Origin: Trogon surrucura
Taxonomy: Eukaryota > Chordata > Aves > Trogoniformes > Trogonidae
Reading direction: 5' to 3'
DNA: 64,000 bases
NCBI GenBank assembly: GCA_020746105.1
Contig: CM036632.1
Coordinates: 4,154,001-4,218,000 of the forward strand
The position numbers and the translations under genes are program-made. The notes under the pieces were generated by a model, which worked only from the letters and a program-made list of their open reading frames with translations, was not told the origin of the DNA and did not search any database. Shown piece by piece: positions 1-12,300 of this stretch. Position 1 is the stretch's first letter, and each line of letters starts with the position of its first letter.

Positions 1-60
1 TGAAGCATGTTGGAATAGCGGGTTATGGGGTCCCAGAGCAGGAGCGGCCATTCTTGCTGC

Positions 61-195
61 CTGGTAAGTCATCACCCTTCCCCGTGCCTCAGTTTCCCCA
101 CCTGTAAAATGGGGGTAAAGACACCGACCTACCTCACAGGGCTCATGTGAAGACCCTGTGAAGCACCTGGAGGACAACCAGTGCTTTACAAACAC
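61..195 (+). repeat. MIR-like ancient SINE fragment
   Basis: The stretch contains the MIR core landmark 'cctcagtttcccc' followed by 'acctgtaaaatggggg', then a 'ctacctcacagggct' block and a 'gtgctttacaaa' block. These lie in the order and spacing of the MIR consensus as I remember it. MIR elements are old in amniotes and usually decayed in birds. Boundaries are approximate. Confidence 0.65.
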
Positions 196-886
196 GCACT
201 TCAATTTTCAGAGTCTGGGGGACTGGATTCCCAGAGCCACCGCGGGGCACGGTGACAACTGTGGTTCAGTGTGCCCGGGTCTCCTTCCCCTCCACCACTA
301 AATCCCATGGGGAAACCACCCTGGGGACAGACCACGCACACAGCAGTCCCAGCCACTGGGCAAATGTCCCCCGGCAGGGGCTGAGGATGCCCAGGGATGT
401 CCATGATGTTTTGCCTGTGGGCTTCATCCCACGGGATCTATCTCAGAAGCTGTTTTGCCAGAGCCCTGGGTTTTGGCCCTAAATCTGTTCTAGGGGTTCC
501 TGAGGCACAGGGAGGTGCCAGAAGGACCTTTCTCAGGCCACTTCATCTCTGCCTCCTAATGAAAACCCCTATGCCCAGGTGGGGACGGGTGGCCGGGCTC
601 CATCGAGGACATCAGCACCCTGCCTTGAGCCTGGATTTGCCGAGTGGGTTTCTCTGTAACTGAGAAATCCCCCCTCTTCTCTTGCTTCCTAAATCCTTTC
701 CTTGCAAAGCAGGATGGGGGCACAGAGCAGATTATTGGATTGTCCTCCAATTTTATATTAATTTTAAATGACTTGTAACATTCAGGATGTCTGTGGAGGA
801 GGTTTGAGGGATCTTTTAGCATCTCATGTTTTTCACCGTCCATTCTTGTCCAATCAGTATTTTCTATTTTACACAGTATTGGGTCA

Positions 887-953
887 AATAAAAACAAATG
901 TAAGGAAGATAACACTAGCAAATATTGTTTCTGTGGAGTAGGACTGAAATAAA
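887..953 (+). terminator. Possible poly(A) signals of an upstream + strand gene
   Basis: AATAAA hexamers lie at 887-892 and 948-953, with a third at 1018-1023, at the end of an AT-rich stretch. That is the usual look of a 3' UTR terminus. No coding exon was seen to the left, so assignment to a gene (MMD2 by human gene order) is inference only. Chance AATAAA hexamers are common in AT-rich DNA. Confidence 0.3.
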
Positions 954-2039
954 AACTCAAGATACCTCACTATTGCCTGCTTGTTAAATCAAAATTAGTT
1001 TCCCTGCAGCATCTGGAAATAAACCCGTTTTCTGTCTGAGTTGCCCCACGTGGCATCGTTCCCGGGTCAGGAGAGGAGCCACTCAACCAGCTGCAGCGAG
1101 TTCCTGCTCATGGCAGTGGAGTGCTGAGCACTGACTCACCTCGGTGCATGGATGACATTGCCATCTGCTGGCTCAGCTTGCCAGGGGGAAATCCAGTGCT
1201 GCTTTGCCCTTCACACCAGCTGCACAGGAAAATTCAGGAGGTTGCAGCTGGATCGAGCTCCAAGCTGCAGCGTTTCCTTAAAAAAAACAAACCCCAAAGT
1301 AAATCCGTGAGTTCGCTGATGGTGGCCCTATACTTGGTGGCGGCCAAAGGGCTCGCCAGCATCTCACCAAAGTGGTTTCAGGGTAAACCCCTGCTTGCTC
1401 TGATCCTTTCATTTCCACCCCCGTGGTGACTGAGTTTGAGGTTGACCTGTTGAGCCCCAGGGCTCCCACCGCAGGGGAGGAAGGATGTCTGGTCTGAGGA
1501 GGAGGAAAACCCACGGCAGACTGGGCAGCGGGTAAGTGCTGCTCGCTGCAGGCCCGGGAGGAGAAACCCACCATCACCTGTCGCTCCCACCAGCCTCTCC
1601 CATGGGCACTGGCTCCTCTCGGAGTGGAAGAATTTGGATGGGGATCCAGGGAGCCTGACAGATGGCTCTGCCTGTCGCGGGCTCTGCACATCCACTGCCT
1701 GCCCTCTTGCTCACACCTCTCTATCGCAATTACACTGGGGCTGGATCCCCGCCAGGCTGCCGTGCTCGGCAGCTTTCCCAGAGACCTGGGGAGGGTTCCC
1801 CGCTTCCAGAGGTGGCTGAACTCACCCTGAAACCTGACCCACAACTTCCACCTCACCCGTAATTTCTTCGCTGCTGGGCGATCGGGCTGAACTAGGAGGC
1901 CTCCTGGCTTGGCTTTGCTTTCGTGCCGTCACTTCCAGAGGGTGTCTGGGTGGCAGGCCCACCTTCCCACCGAAGCCATCGGGCAGAAAAAAACCCACAC
2001 CTTTAACCGAAAGGAGAATTTGTCACCGAGGAAGACAGC

Positions 2040-2420
2040 CCGTCAGCAACCACCTCGCCTCGAACACCTCCCCGGCGCGGTCACGCTCCGTCCTTTCCCG
2101 ACCTCAACCACCGCAGCCGGGCACCGGCCCGGGAAAACGCTCAGCCCTGCTCCCATCCGCGCCCCTTCCCCGCCCCGCGGGCACCCCGCCGGGCGTGCCG
2201 GGCTCCGGGCGGCCGCGGGGGGGAGCCGCGCTCCCGCTCCCTCCGCTCCGCTCCGCCCCGGCGGCGGGACGAGCCGCGCAGCCCCGGCGGCTCCGGGCGC
2301 TGCAGCCGCCGGGGCCGAGCCGACCCGAGCCGAGCCTGCCCCGCCGAGCACCGCACGGTGAGTATCGGGGGCGGGAGGGGCGCGAATGCACGCTACCCGA
2401 GGTACCCCCGCTTATTTTTA
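2040..2420 (+). promoter_or_regulatory. RADIL: CpG-island promoter of RADIL
   Basis: The stretch is extremely GC- and CpG-rich, with repeated gccccg/ggcggc patterns and GC boxes such as ccgccccg. It contrasts sharply with the flanks. It ends in a consensus splice donor (gtgagt) at 2358. No TATA box was seen, as is usual for CpG-island promoters. It is the only such island upstream of the RADIL coding exons in the window. Confidence 0.75.
2200..2357 (+). other. RADIL: RADIL exon 1, non-coding (5' end uncertain)
   Basis: The GC-rich sequence ends '...ccgcacg' directly before a strong donor gtgagt at 2358-2363. The next recognised RADIL exon begins at 9361 with only nine untranslated bases before its first ATG, so an upstream 5' UTR exon is required and this is the best candidate. 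The transcription start cannot be fixed from sequence. The left boundary given is a guess within the CpG island. Confidence 0.6.
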
Positions 2421-2717
2421 ATTTTTTTTTTCAAGGGATGGGTCTGATCCCGCCGGTAGCATCCCCTAGACACCCCCGCCACCCTCCCCCTGCACCCCGG
2501 AGCCTCTCCCCGGGATGGGGCAGGTAGATCCTTCCCCGCCTCGCTTGCTCGGACGGGTGCGTTTGTTTTCTCGCCCCCTTTGGAAAGTGGAGGCAGCAGG
2601 AAACCGGCCGCGAGGGTTGAGGCTTGTCCGGTTGCCGTTGGAGACCCAACCTGCCCCGCTGCCTGCCGAACCGCACCGGGCGGGTGGGTGGGGAGGGCTG
2701 GGCTGGCGAGAGCGGCG

Positions 2718-2915
2718 CCTCGGGATCCTTGTCCCATTCATTGCCGAGCACCTGGAGATCCTTCTCCCCCTTGCACACCTCTTGAGGTCCTTTCTCCCCA
2801 TTGCACGCCCCTCGGAATCCTTGTCCCATTGCACACCCCTTGGGATCCTTCTCACTACACACCCCTTGGGATTCTGGTCTGGTTGTGTGCTCCTTCGGGT
2901 CTCGCTGCTGTCCCA
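2718..2915. repeat. Degenerate minisatellite, about 26-33 bp unit, seven copies
   Basis: Seven imperfect units follow each other, starting near 2718, 2751, 2778, 2809, 2836, 2862 and 2890. Each resembles 'ccttgggatccttctc' followed by 'ccattgcacacc'. Later copies diverge more. The repetition gives open but meaningless reading frames on the minus strand with recurring Lys-Gly-Cys peptides. Confidence 0.85.
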
Positions 2916-5900
2916 CACACACCTTTTCACCTGTGTTCAGCTGCTTGTGACTGTCGTAGCATCCCAGGCCTTGGCAGAGAGGTGTGGGGATGATCTGTGT
3001 CCCCGTGAGGCTGGAGCAGTTTCATGCTGAGTTATAACTTTACCAGAGAAAACTCAGGGGAGTTTGCTACTTGCCTGGGAAGGGCTTATTTTCGGCGCTC
3101 TCCAGGACCGGTTAATTATCGCTGGGAAAAAAAAAAAAAAAGAAAAAAGTATTGCTAAGATCTTATAATTAGGCAGCCTACCGAGACTCGGCTGCTCAGA
3201 AGGCAGCAGAAAGCAAATGCTCTTTGTGAAATATTTCTTGAGTGTGTGTGAATAGAACTGCCTGGGCAGAGGGCTGGCATTTTTACTTACGCATTACCAG
3301 AGAGCTCACGCACGCTGGCGGCTCAAAAGTCCCTGCAAAATAATGAAAAAAAACACTTTCAAGAAAAGAAAACCTACTAATAGGACTCCTGTTGTCCTTG
3401 TAGAATTGAGTCTTAAATCATTATAATCTGTTTGTGGAGCTGTAGCTGCCTTTAGGACAAACTGTTAGTTCTTCTCTGCAGGACCGAGACTGCTTTTATA
3501 TCCTGTTTGAACAGTCCCTGGGCTGTGGGGTCCAGGGTGCTACTGCAGAGTGCCTACTGCTAATAATAACGTGGTAAGGAGTTTACCTGCTCTGATCCGG
3601 CTAAAGACGGCACCGAGGCTGGCATCGACATTAGCAGCCTCCAATCCATCCCTAGATTAGACAAACAAAACTTACACAAGAAAAGGCTGGGCTCCGAAGT
3701 GGAGACTCGATCCAGAATGGAAGGGAGCGGGGGCTCTGATTCTGAACGGAGGGGTTTGGGCTCTGCCCAGGCAGCCTTGGCTGTAGGGATAGGATCTGCA
3801 GAGGGGCAGGATTTGGAGCCAAGGAGCACACGTCAAAGCCGCTGCGTCCAGGGTGTTCTCATTTCCTTTGCTCTCCGACTTATAATTTGTTCCACATTGC
3901 AATGCCGGGGCGGCCTCTCCCTCCACTCGCAGCATCCAGGCTGTGGCCGTTGCCATTAGACTGAGGCAGCGACTCAAGTGGTTTCTGTGCAAAAAAAAAA
4001 AACCAAAACCACCCAAAAACAAAGCAGAAAGAAAAAAAAAGAGAAAAGGAAAAAAATTCAAATAGAGAACTAGGAAAACAGCTTTTCTGGTTGCCAGTCT
4101 GGGGTGGTTATAGCTGAGATTTCACCGCCCATCTGTGTCTGCACCAGGACGAGCCCTAGGGAAATTCCAGAAGATTAAAAAGTGTTGTAATAGTGTTGCT
4201 GCTCTTCCCAAAAGGGAGTAAGATGACCTGGTAGCTACAGGTTGATTGGCTTGATAGCATCCCCCCAGGGATAAGAAGGAGAAACCTGGCTCAGGCTTTA
4301 ATTGATTAAAGACTTCAGCACCAGGAATAAATTCCTGCCATCCAACGTGGCTATGTGGAAAATAACTCCTGGCAAGTAGAAATGATTTCAGTCTCCAGCA
4401 TGAGAGGTGACTCTCTGGCTGTAATACACTTTTGCGAAGCATTTGAGTTATGCGAGGTGATATTCTTGTAAAAATCTGCACTTGCCAGCACTAAAAAAGT
4501 CAGTCCAGGCCAGTATTTAGAGCTGACATTATACAGTGTCAAGAAAGCTGGTATTAAATAAACCTGATCCATTTCAAGGCAGTTATCAGAGGAGATTATC
4601 ACTGCTGGGCAGTGCTAGCTGGTAAAGCACTCGCAGTGTTTCAGTGCTTTTATCGCTAATCTGGAAGGAGATAGAGATGATTTCTGAAAAATCCTGGGGC
4701 TGACCCAGAGCAGGCACAGTATTAATAGTTTGTACAAATCTGGACGGTAAACTGAGCGAGCGAAAGGCATCCTAACTGGAGTGGAATGGAAAATGGAAAT
4801 CTTTTTGCACCCAAAAATAATAAATGGAATTGTACGTGTTTTCCTGTCCCTAATCTGGTTGATAAATTTTCAGGAAAAGCTGCTAGTGGATGCTGGGAGA
4901 GGCAGCGCAGGGGCTCGCTGGCTCCATCCCCCAGCAGGAGCTGCCTGGGGGGTGCCTGCGTGTCTGTCCCCATTTCCATGCTGGAGGATGGAGTAATGGG
5001 AAGTCTTGCTTTGAAAAAAAATAAAAAAATAGCAGGTACTTGCGTTTTTGCTCAGGGCACTATCAGAACCAAAATCCGGCATATGATAGCCAAACCTCAG
5101 CAGAGGAGATGTGGGAACTGAGGAGCTGCAGAAAGTGTCTTATGGTGAGAGACGAGGTTGCCATCCAGTTGGTCTACTCGTAAATCAAAGAGGAATGAGG
5201 GGTGCTTGATTAAAGCATCAAAATACTCTCGCAGAGGAGAAAATACACAGTAGCCAAAAGCTCTTTGAGCGGAGAAAAGCATGACAAGAATCGATGTCTG
5301 TCAGCTGAAGGCAGACACACTGGAAATAAGGCATAAATATTTACCTGGCAGGAGTGATCAATCATCAGAAGAAATGGTGAGCAGCAGAGGTGGGTTCAGC
5401 ATCAGTTTGCCTTTTGCGTGATGAGACATTGCCCTGCTGAAAGTTTCTCCTGTAGCCCCAGAGCTGGACCAGCAAGAGGGGTTGGATCAAACCCACACTG
5501 CGACCCTGATTAGGGTGATTTAATTAAATGGCACATTTGTCTTTAATCACGGCAGAGCCATAGAGAAGAGTATTTCTTGTGCCTGGTCAGCTCTTTCTGA
5601 GAAGCACTCGTGAAATCTCTGCAGGCACTTTGAAGTTGCTTTTCTCTTCCTTTTTCAGTTACCAGTGGTCTGTGCTTGCAGATCTGTGGTGAGAGGGCGA
5701 TATTGTTTGGCAGTCTCCTTGATATTCAGCTAAATAGACTGAAATTCAGGAAAAACAAATCTCGGCGAGCATCCCAGTGCGTTGTGACTGCTGGTAGAAG
5801 GAGCTGGTCCAGGACTTGATTGTCCATCTGTGGGTGAGAGGGGCCCCAGCCTGGCATCCCCAGGGACACGTCTGCCTGGGAGAAGGAGATAGAGGTCAGG

Positions 5901-7685
5901 GGGCTGTTTGCTGCTCCCATCTCCTCCCCTTCACCTTTCCTTTCCTAGAGCTGTTCTTCCCTCTGGCTCTTTGCCACGGGGTAGATGCCGTTGCCGCGGC
6001 TGGGTTTGCTCCATCTCCCCATCAAGGCTGTCGTGTTACTGCTGTGATGGGGCCTGAGCTTGGGGCCAGGCTGGTCTTCCCCATCTATGGGCTGTGGCTG
6101 GATGAACACATGCAAATACATTTGTCACCAGCCATGCATCCCCCCATGGGTGATATGTCCCCTCCATCCCAGGCATCAGCAGCTCTGACCTGCAGCGAGT
6201 GCTTGGGCTGTTTGATTTGAAGCAGAGGGAACGTGGTGAGATGCTGAGCCATAGGGATTACATACATAAATCACTAACCTGCACGCAAACGTGATGCACA
6301 TCTTTGAGATCTCCAAAGCCGCCACACTGTGAGTGGCCGATGTCTGTGGGCAGCCCAGAACCGCTCCTCCTTTTCCTTTTGCAGAGACGTGACAGACGTC
6401 TGCCTGGGATGACACACAACAGTGGGGAAGGCCCGTTTTGAGGAAAACGATGAATGGAAGGAGAAAAAGCACGTGAGAAGGATGGCAAGGTAAGGGGAGG
6501 CTTTGGTGGGTGCCGTGGGAAGGAGCTGCTCACCCGCGGTGGGAGCAGGAACTTCGCCAGGGACCCACAGGAAAGTCCCCGGCGGTTGCAGAGCAGGTTG
6601 TGGTGATGGAAGGACATGTGGTGGCCATGTGAATACCAAAAGCATTTGTCATAGTTCTGTGGAATAAATAGAGATGGTGCTGGCTGGAGAAAATAGCAGG
6701 TTTCGGTGTAGCAAGACACAGTGTGCGAGGAGGTGGAGGCTGGAGATCTCACCGGGGGGCAATCACAGGCTTTGGGCTAATTACTGTACAGTTGTTAGCA
6801 GAGATGTCACTGAATGCTGAAGAAAGGGACCCTGGAGCATCCCTGCTCTCACATCAGAACCCAACGGTATCGCATGGCCCACAGTTTCCTTTTCAGCCTC
6901 CTCGGAGGTGCCCGTGACCGGCGTGCCTGAGCGCATGGGTGTGGGAAGAGCCAATCTCGTTATCATCTTACCGCATTCATTAGAGTCCTCAGGGGGATTA
7001 AGACTGTGTGTTACGTTGTCTTCAGGAGGAGGCTGCCATTTCTCAGCTGACCTGGGCTGGTGCCAGGTGAAATCACACCGGTGTTGCTCCAGATGTTGAA
7101 AACCGGGGTGACCAGGCTGGAACCTTCTCACGATCCAGGCTTCTTCCTTTTTCCCTTCATCCCTGCACTCTGTAGAAGCTGCATTTGATAGAAAGAGCAG
7201 GAAAATAGCTGAGCTATAAATAACATATTCAAAACCAGGCAAGGACCTGCAAGAAGCCAGGATGGTGTCTCTGCCTGTGATGTGGGCTTGGAGGAATGAT
7301 TTTACCACCAGCAGGTGCTAAAAGGTTTCCCTTTGTGCTGGAGGCAGTTCAGGGCAGAGGAGATTAGATCTGTGAACTGAAACCAGTGATTTGATGACAA
7401 AATTTTGTCTTTTGCATCCTTGACAGCAAGGTCTCACAGGGACACTGGGGTAGTTTTTTCTTCTGGCCGATGTTAATGAGGGCTGGCGGGGCTGTGCTAA
7501 CAGCCTGGGGTAGCTGTTCTTGAACCTGACTGTCTGCCAGTGCCCCGACCTGCTCCCCAGGTTGGGTCTGCTCCCAGGAGACGTCACACAGCAGACACCA
7601 AGGGAAGTTCCCAGCAGGAGCAGCAGCTCCTGACTCAGCAGGAGGAGGAGCAGCAGCATGGGGAGAGCCACAGCTCTAACCCCAT

Positions 7686-7716
7686 CCCTGCCTCAGTTTC
7701 CCCAGTTACAGGGTGG
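7686..7716 (+). repeat. Short MIR-core match
   Basis: 'cctcagtttccccag' followed by 'ttacagggtgggag' resembles the MIR core and the start of its next block. Only about 30 bases match, so this may be a decayed MIR or chance. Confidence 0.35.
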
Positions 7717-8057
7717 GAGCAAGAACAGTCTTTCCCAAACCCAGTGAGTTGCAGTGAAGCTCTTGGGGCCAAGACTCGGCTGGTGAGGTACAGAATGTGA
7801 GATGCTAAGCTCTGCTTTCCGGGCTGATTGTTAAACTCAGTTCTGGTGAACCAGGCAGCAGTGATGAGCCAGGGCCGGGGTAGCTGCCAGCCCCCCTCCC
7901 TGCCTCACAGCACCCAGACCACCACCGTGTCCTCACCTTCCGAGCCCGTGGGTTGGGAAGGACAGATGTTTCACAGTCCTAGTGGAGCTCAGGGGAAAAG
8001 GGGTGATTTGGGGTGCACAACTCCCAGGCACGTCCTGCAGTCTTGGTGCTTGCTGGT

Positions 8058-8086
8058 GCCTCAGTTTCCCCATCTGCAGCGTTCAG
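8058..8086 (+). repeat. Short MIR-core match
   Basis: 'gtgcctcagtttccccatct' matches the MIR core as well as the copy at the left edge of the window does, but the flanking blocks are not recognisable. It is probably a decayed MIR remnant in RADIL intron 1. Confidence 0.4.
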
Positions 8087-9360
8087 TGGGCTTCTGGTCA
8101 TGGAATGGGGAGATGCACACCTTGCAGAAATCCTCCGTGCACGGCAGGGCAGTTGTTTCTGGGTTAGAAGGTGACCTCTTCCATTAGCAGCAGGGATGCT
8201 TTTTCTTCCTGAATTAGATGGTGGTTTGGAGGCTTTCCAGGGCCGACATCATTCTGCCTGCCCGTGCTGGGTTTGCGCCGGTGGTGAGATCCTTCCCTAG
8301 TGAGAGGGGGCTGCAGATTCGGGGAGTTACCAGCACCCCGCATCACGCTGGCTGTGCACGTGCTGATTTTGGAGCTCCTCTGTGCATGCACCAAGTCCCT
8401 GCCTGTGCCTGTTTCATGCATGCAAGCTGCACGTTATAAATCTAGAGGTGAGGGAAATCCCTGTCCTGTTCAAATCAGAAATGCTCCGATCCTCTTTCCG
8501 GACCTTCCCCGCCAGCGGTTTGTGGTACAGCCGGTGGGGTTATCGGTGCCGCACAAGCGCTGAGTGTTTGTGCATCCAGGATGCAATTTCAAAGCTGGCT
8601 CCAGCTGTCAGCAGTGACATTGGGCAGGACCGCTAAAGCCAGAAGAACATCGTGGTTTCCAGCCCGTTCCAGGGGACTGAGGCACACAGGAGCTGTCGCA
8701 GGGCCGTGGCCACCTCTCCTCCAGCTGCTGCCCACCCTGAACAACCCTGGCTAACGCAACAAGGGCAGCCTTGTCAGCGATGCCGCCACGTGCTTTAATG
8801 CCCTCCGCAAACTAGCAACAGCCAAGAGATTTGCCAGAGTCAGGACATTTTTAGAAAGGCTAATTAAAGCCCATTTTCACCCTCTGCCTCTCGGTGAGCA
8901 AAAGCATTTAGCGGTGACCTCGGAGTGATTGAATTTGCACTTGAGCTTTCTGTTTCACCTCTAAAAAAATGGGATTGCTCCGTAAACTCGTTAGTGAAAG
9001 TAACTCCTGACGTCTTGGCTCCTGACCAGGATGGGCCCCGCCAAGTCCCTGCTCTCCTCCCATTGCATTTTGCTTGGGCAAGAGGGACCTCTTAATACAC
9101 ACGATGGAGAAATTTGGGGCTGCTCCAGGTTACGTTTTCAGAGACAAATCCACCGTGGAGTAACCATGCTGATGCCAAGGAGCCTGGCTGAGCTTGGCTG
9201 CTGGTATTTTGGGTTGTGCAAGGGAAGGGCTCCTCCCTCTCTGCTGTCGCTTTCCACCTTGGAAGTGACAGTGGCTCGTCCGTGGCCACCAGGTGGTTCC
9301 TGCTCATTCTTCCCTGCTGCATCCAAACCGCTGACCTTCTGTTTCCTCTTCCCTGCCCAG

Positions 9361-12300
9361 CTGCGCCTCATGACGACCTCACGTACCATGTTTTATGGGT
9401 CCTCCTCCACCATGGCTCCACCGTCCAAGAACCGGCTGAAGCGCCAGAGCCGGATTTTCTCCCAAGTCTTGTACCGGACGCTGAGCTACAAGGACCGAAG
9501 CTCAGCCTCCGCTTCCCCAGCAGCTGGTGAGGATGACCCGGCTGAGTTGTCTACACAGCTCTCGGCCCCTGGCATCCTGAAGATTTTTGGGGGCAACATC
9601 TGCGCGGGCACCAACTACAAGAGCGTGCTGGCGACAGGCAGCTCGGGCGCACGGGAGCTGGTGAAGGAAGCCCTGGAGCGCTACGGGCTGAGCCAGCTCA
9701 GTGCTGGGCAGTACGCCCTGTGCGACGTCATTGGGAGGTTTGAGGGCCCCGAGAAACGGTGGCAGATGGAGGGACTGAGAGTCCTGAGTGACCACGAGAA
9801 ACCGCTACTCATCCAGGACCTCTGGAAGCCCAGGGAGGGTTTCTCGCGGCGGCTGGAGCTGCGCAAGAGGGCGGAGGTGGAGGAGCTGGCAGCCAGAGAC
9901 GTGGACACCACCACTGCAGGTCAGAGCCGGGTGCAGGGCACGGAGAAGCCTGGGGGAGCTGCGAGCCCCTCCTCGAGCTGTCCGTGGGAGATATACCTAC
10001 ACCAGCAGCTTTTGCACGTGTTTCGGGCTTGGGGTGAGTTGTGCAAGTGGGAGGGTAACCATGTGTTAGCTGCAAGGCTCCTGGGTAGAGTTGGTACTCG
10101 GTGCTCTCCTGCCCAAATTTGGTACCTGCAGCCTTAAATATTTACCCCAGCCAGCCTAGGAGTTCACACCAAACCCCCACTCATGGCTGGGCAGCAGCAA
10201 AGACCATCGGTGTTGCCTGCTCTTCCCTTCACTGCGAACCAGCATCACGGTGTCCCATGTCTTGGAGCAGCTTTGTGCCTGGCAGAGCACTGCCCCACAC
10301 CCCCACCTCCCCGAGGGCAAACTCCAGGCCAGAAAGCGTGGGCAAATCTGCAGGAACAATTAAGCAAAATGAAAAGCTTATGAAGAGAGAGTAATGTAGG
10401 GCAGGAGAGCACTCCCAGAGGTGCCTGATCGAGTCCTGGGCTGGCAGGAGGAGATAAGTGCATCGTTAGGAACCAGCAGGTTAATAAGTGACCCCAGTGC
10501 AGAGTAATGAAATTTTTCTCCTCCTACCCTCAGATAAAAGCCCCACGAGGATGAGGGCGGAAAGGTTTAAAATCAGATTGTTAATTACATGATGCCCTTG
10601 GTGGGTCTGACCTGCTGACGGACGGGTCTGGATCAGGCTCTGGAGCTGTTGGCCAGGAGGTTTTGCTGGGATGGGCACCAAGTGATTCCTCGCGCCTGTA
10701 GGAAAGGATTACAATTGTCAGAAATCACCTAACAATGATGCAGGATTACCCCAGGTGCTCAGAAAATGAGAGCCAAGGCTCCCCAACAGCAACAGAACAA
10801 ATATCCCGACCTGTCCCACACCAGTGGGGACAGGACTCCTTCCCCATCTGCTCTAATAAGGGCTAGAAGGAGCCCAGGCACCTGGCATGAAGGAAACGAG
10901 CTGTGGGCATTTCTGGGTGGGGAAAGAAGAGGCTGCGATTGCAATTTTTGCTGAGCTGCCCCAAAAATCTGAGCCTGGAGTCTGCGGCTTTGGGGGTTGC
11001 TTGCTTTGTGGGCAGGTCCGAGGAACCGAGGATGGGCTCCCCTCCTGCCTTGAAACGGGAAGGATGGAGGAGCAGTGGAAAACAGCCCCCAGCCCTCATA
11101 TTAACGCTGTGCAGGGTGGTCCAGTGGCACCAGATGGTGGGACAGGGCTCCCTCCATCCCTTGCTGTGTCCAGTCCTTGTGTCTGCCCAGGGAGGGGATG
11201 CTACAGGATCAGTCCCAGCTCGCTGCAGGTGTCATGCAAACAGAGAGAAAGGGGGTTGAGCCAGGCAGGGAGTTGCAAAGGTGGATGCTCCACTCTTCCC
11301 TTAGGCTCTTTCTCCAGCCAGGATCAGAGAGCTGTTCAGCACTTTGGGAGAGCAGTGACTAAAACCAGCTTTTTCTGAAGGGAGGAAAGGGCAAGAGCCG
11401 AGGGCAATGGTTATAGTGCATAGCGGGCAGGGCCACGTGGCAGGTCCCTGCTTGAGCCCAAGGTCACATCAGTTTTGCCTCAAATAGTCCCCCTCGGATG
11501 CAGGAAAAGGCATTCCCACCCATGACCTGGCTGCCGTGGGCAGGATAAGCCTCCCACCCAGGCTGAGGGAGCAGCAGGCTCTGGGTTGCTTGACGCAGAA
11601 GCGGGCAGCACCGAGCTGGCCTGGGCTCAGCACCCTTTGGTCATTTCCGATAGAGGAGCAATTCCTGACGAGATCCTGTGCCCTGGATCTGGAAAGAAGC
11701 CCGTTATGCTTTCAGTGCGGATATCACTTCATTTGTTTCAGCACTCCTGGGTGGGGTGGTGGAAATTCCTCATTTTTTAACCTTCGGGCATTTTCCATAG
11801 CTGACCAAGCTCTTCCGAGACAGAAAACCTACACCCACATTTGTTTAAGCTGTCTGCTCTGCAGACTGCACAGCCCTTATTTGTCTTACCTGTCAAAGTC
11901 TCCCTCCTGCAGCCCTTTCTTTTGGTGACAGCAGGGGCTCTGTCACCCATCTCACCCCGTGCTGATGGCACTGCCCAAAGGGATGCTGTGAGGCTCGGAC
12001 CACACCTTCCCACCCCATCCACAAGCTGCTGGAGGTGGATGGGAGTGATGCGGCATGGCTGGGGGACGCATCTGCTTCCTCCTCAACCAGTGCCCCAAAA
12101 AGACACAAAAACACTGGTTTGATGGGGACTGACTGTGGGTGCCCTCCACCAGGGTCACCTTTGTCACCAGCCTCAGGCTGGCAGAGGTCCCCTTGCCTGC
12201 CCAGGGTCTTGGGGCACTGGTGTGGAAAAGGCAGCATCTGGGCAAAAAATAAACTGATTTTGGGCTTGTGGCTCCCTGGGGAAAAACAAAATCAAAAAAC

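Larger units (their letters stand above)
1..2040. other. Upstream flank of RADIL, no coding exon recognised
   Basis: No open frame in this stretch resembles a known protein. It holds an ancient MIR-like SINE near its left edge and an AT-rich stretch around 720-1020 with three AATAAA hexamers on the + strand, which looks like the end of a 3' UTR. In human the next gene upstream of RADIL, in the same orientation, is the MMD2/PAPOLB region, so a + strand gene ending here is plausible. No coding sequence was seen to prove it. Confidence 0.5.
2358..9360 (+). other. RADIL: RADIL intron 1 (about 7 kb)
   Basis: The intron runs from the gtgagt donor to a pyrimidine-rich acceptor ending 'ttccctgcccag' at 9360. 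It holds a degenerate minisatellite at 2718-2915, A-rich low-complexity stretches near 3128 and 3990-4060, and two short MIR-core matches near 7.7 and 8.06 kb. AT-rich patches with homeodomain-type TAAT/ATTA cores lie near 4.3, 5.5 and 8.85 kb. No coding exon was recognised. Confidence 0.65.

Noticed and set aside
2431..2930. Minus-strand frames with recurring Lys-Gly-Cys peptides, like a repeat protein
   Set aside because: The repetition comes from the minisatellite at 2718-2915. There is no initiator context or homology.
7610..7665. Gln/Glu-rich coding repeat
   Set aside because: A short cagcaggag low-complexity stretch in RADIL intron 1. No gene context.
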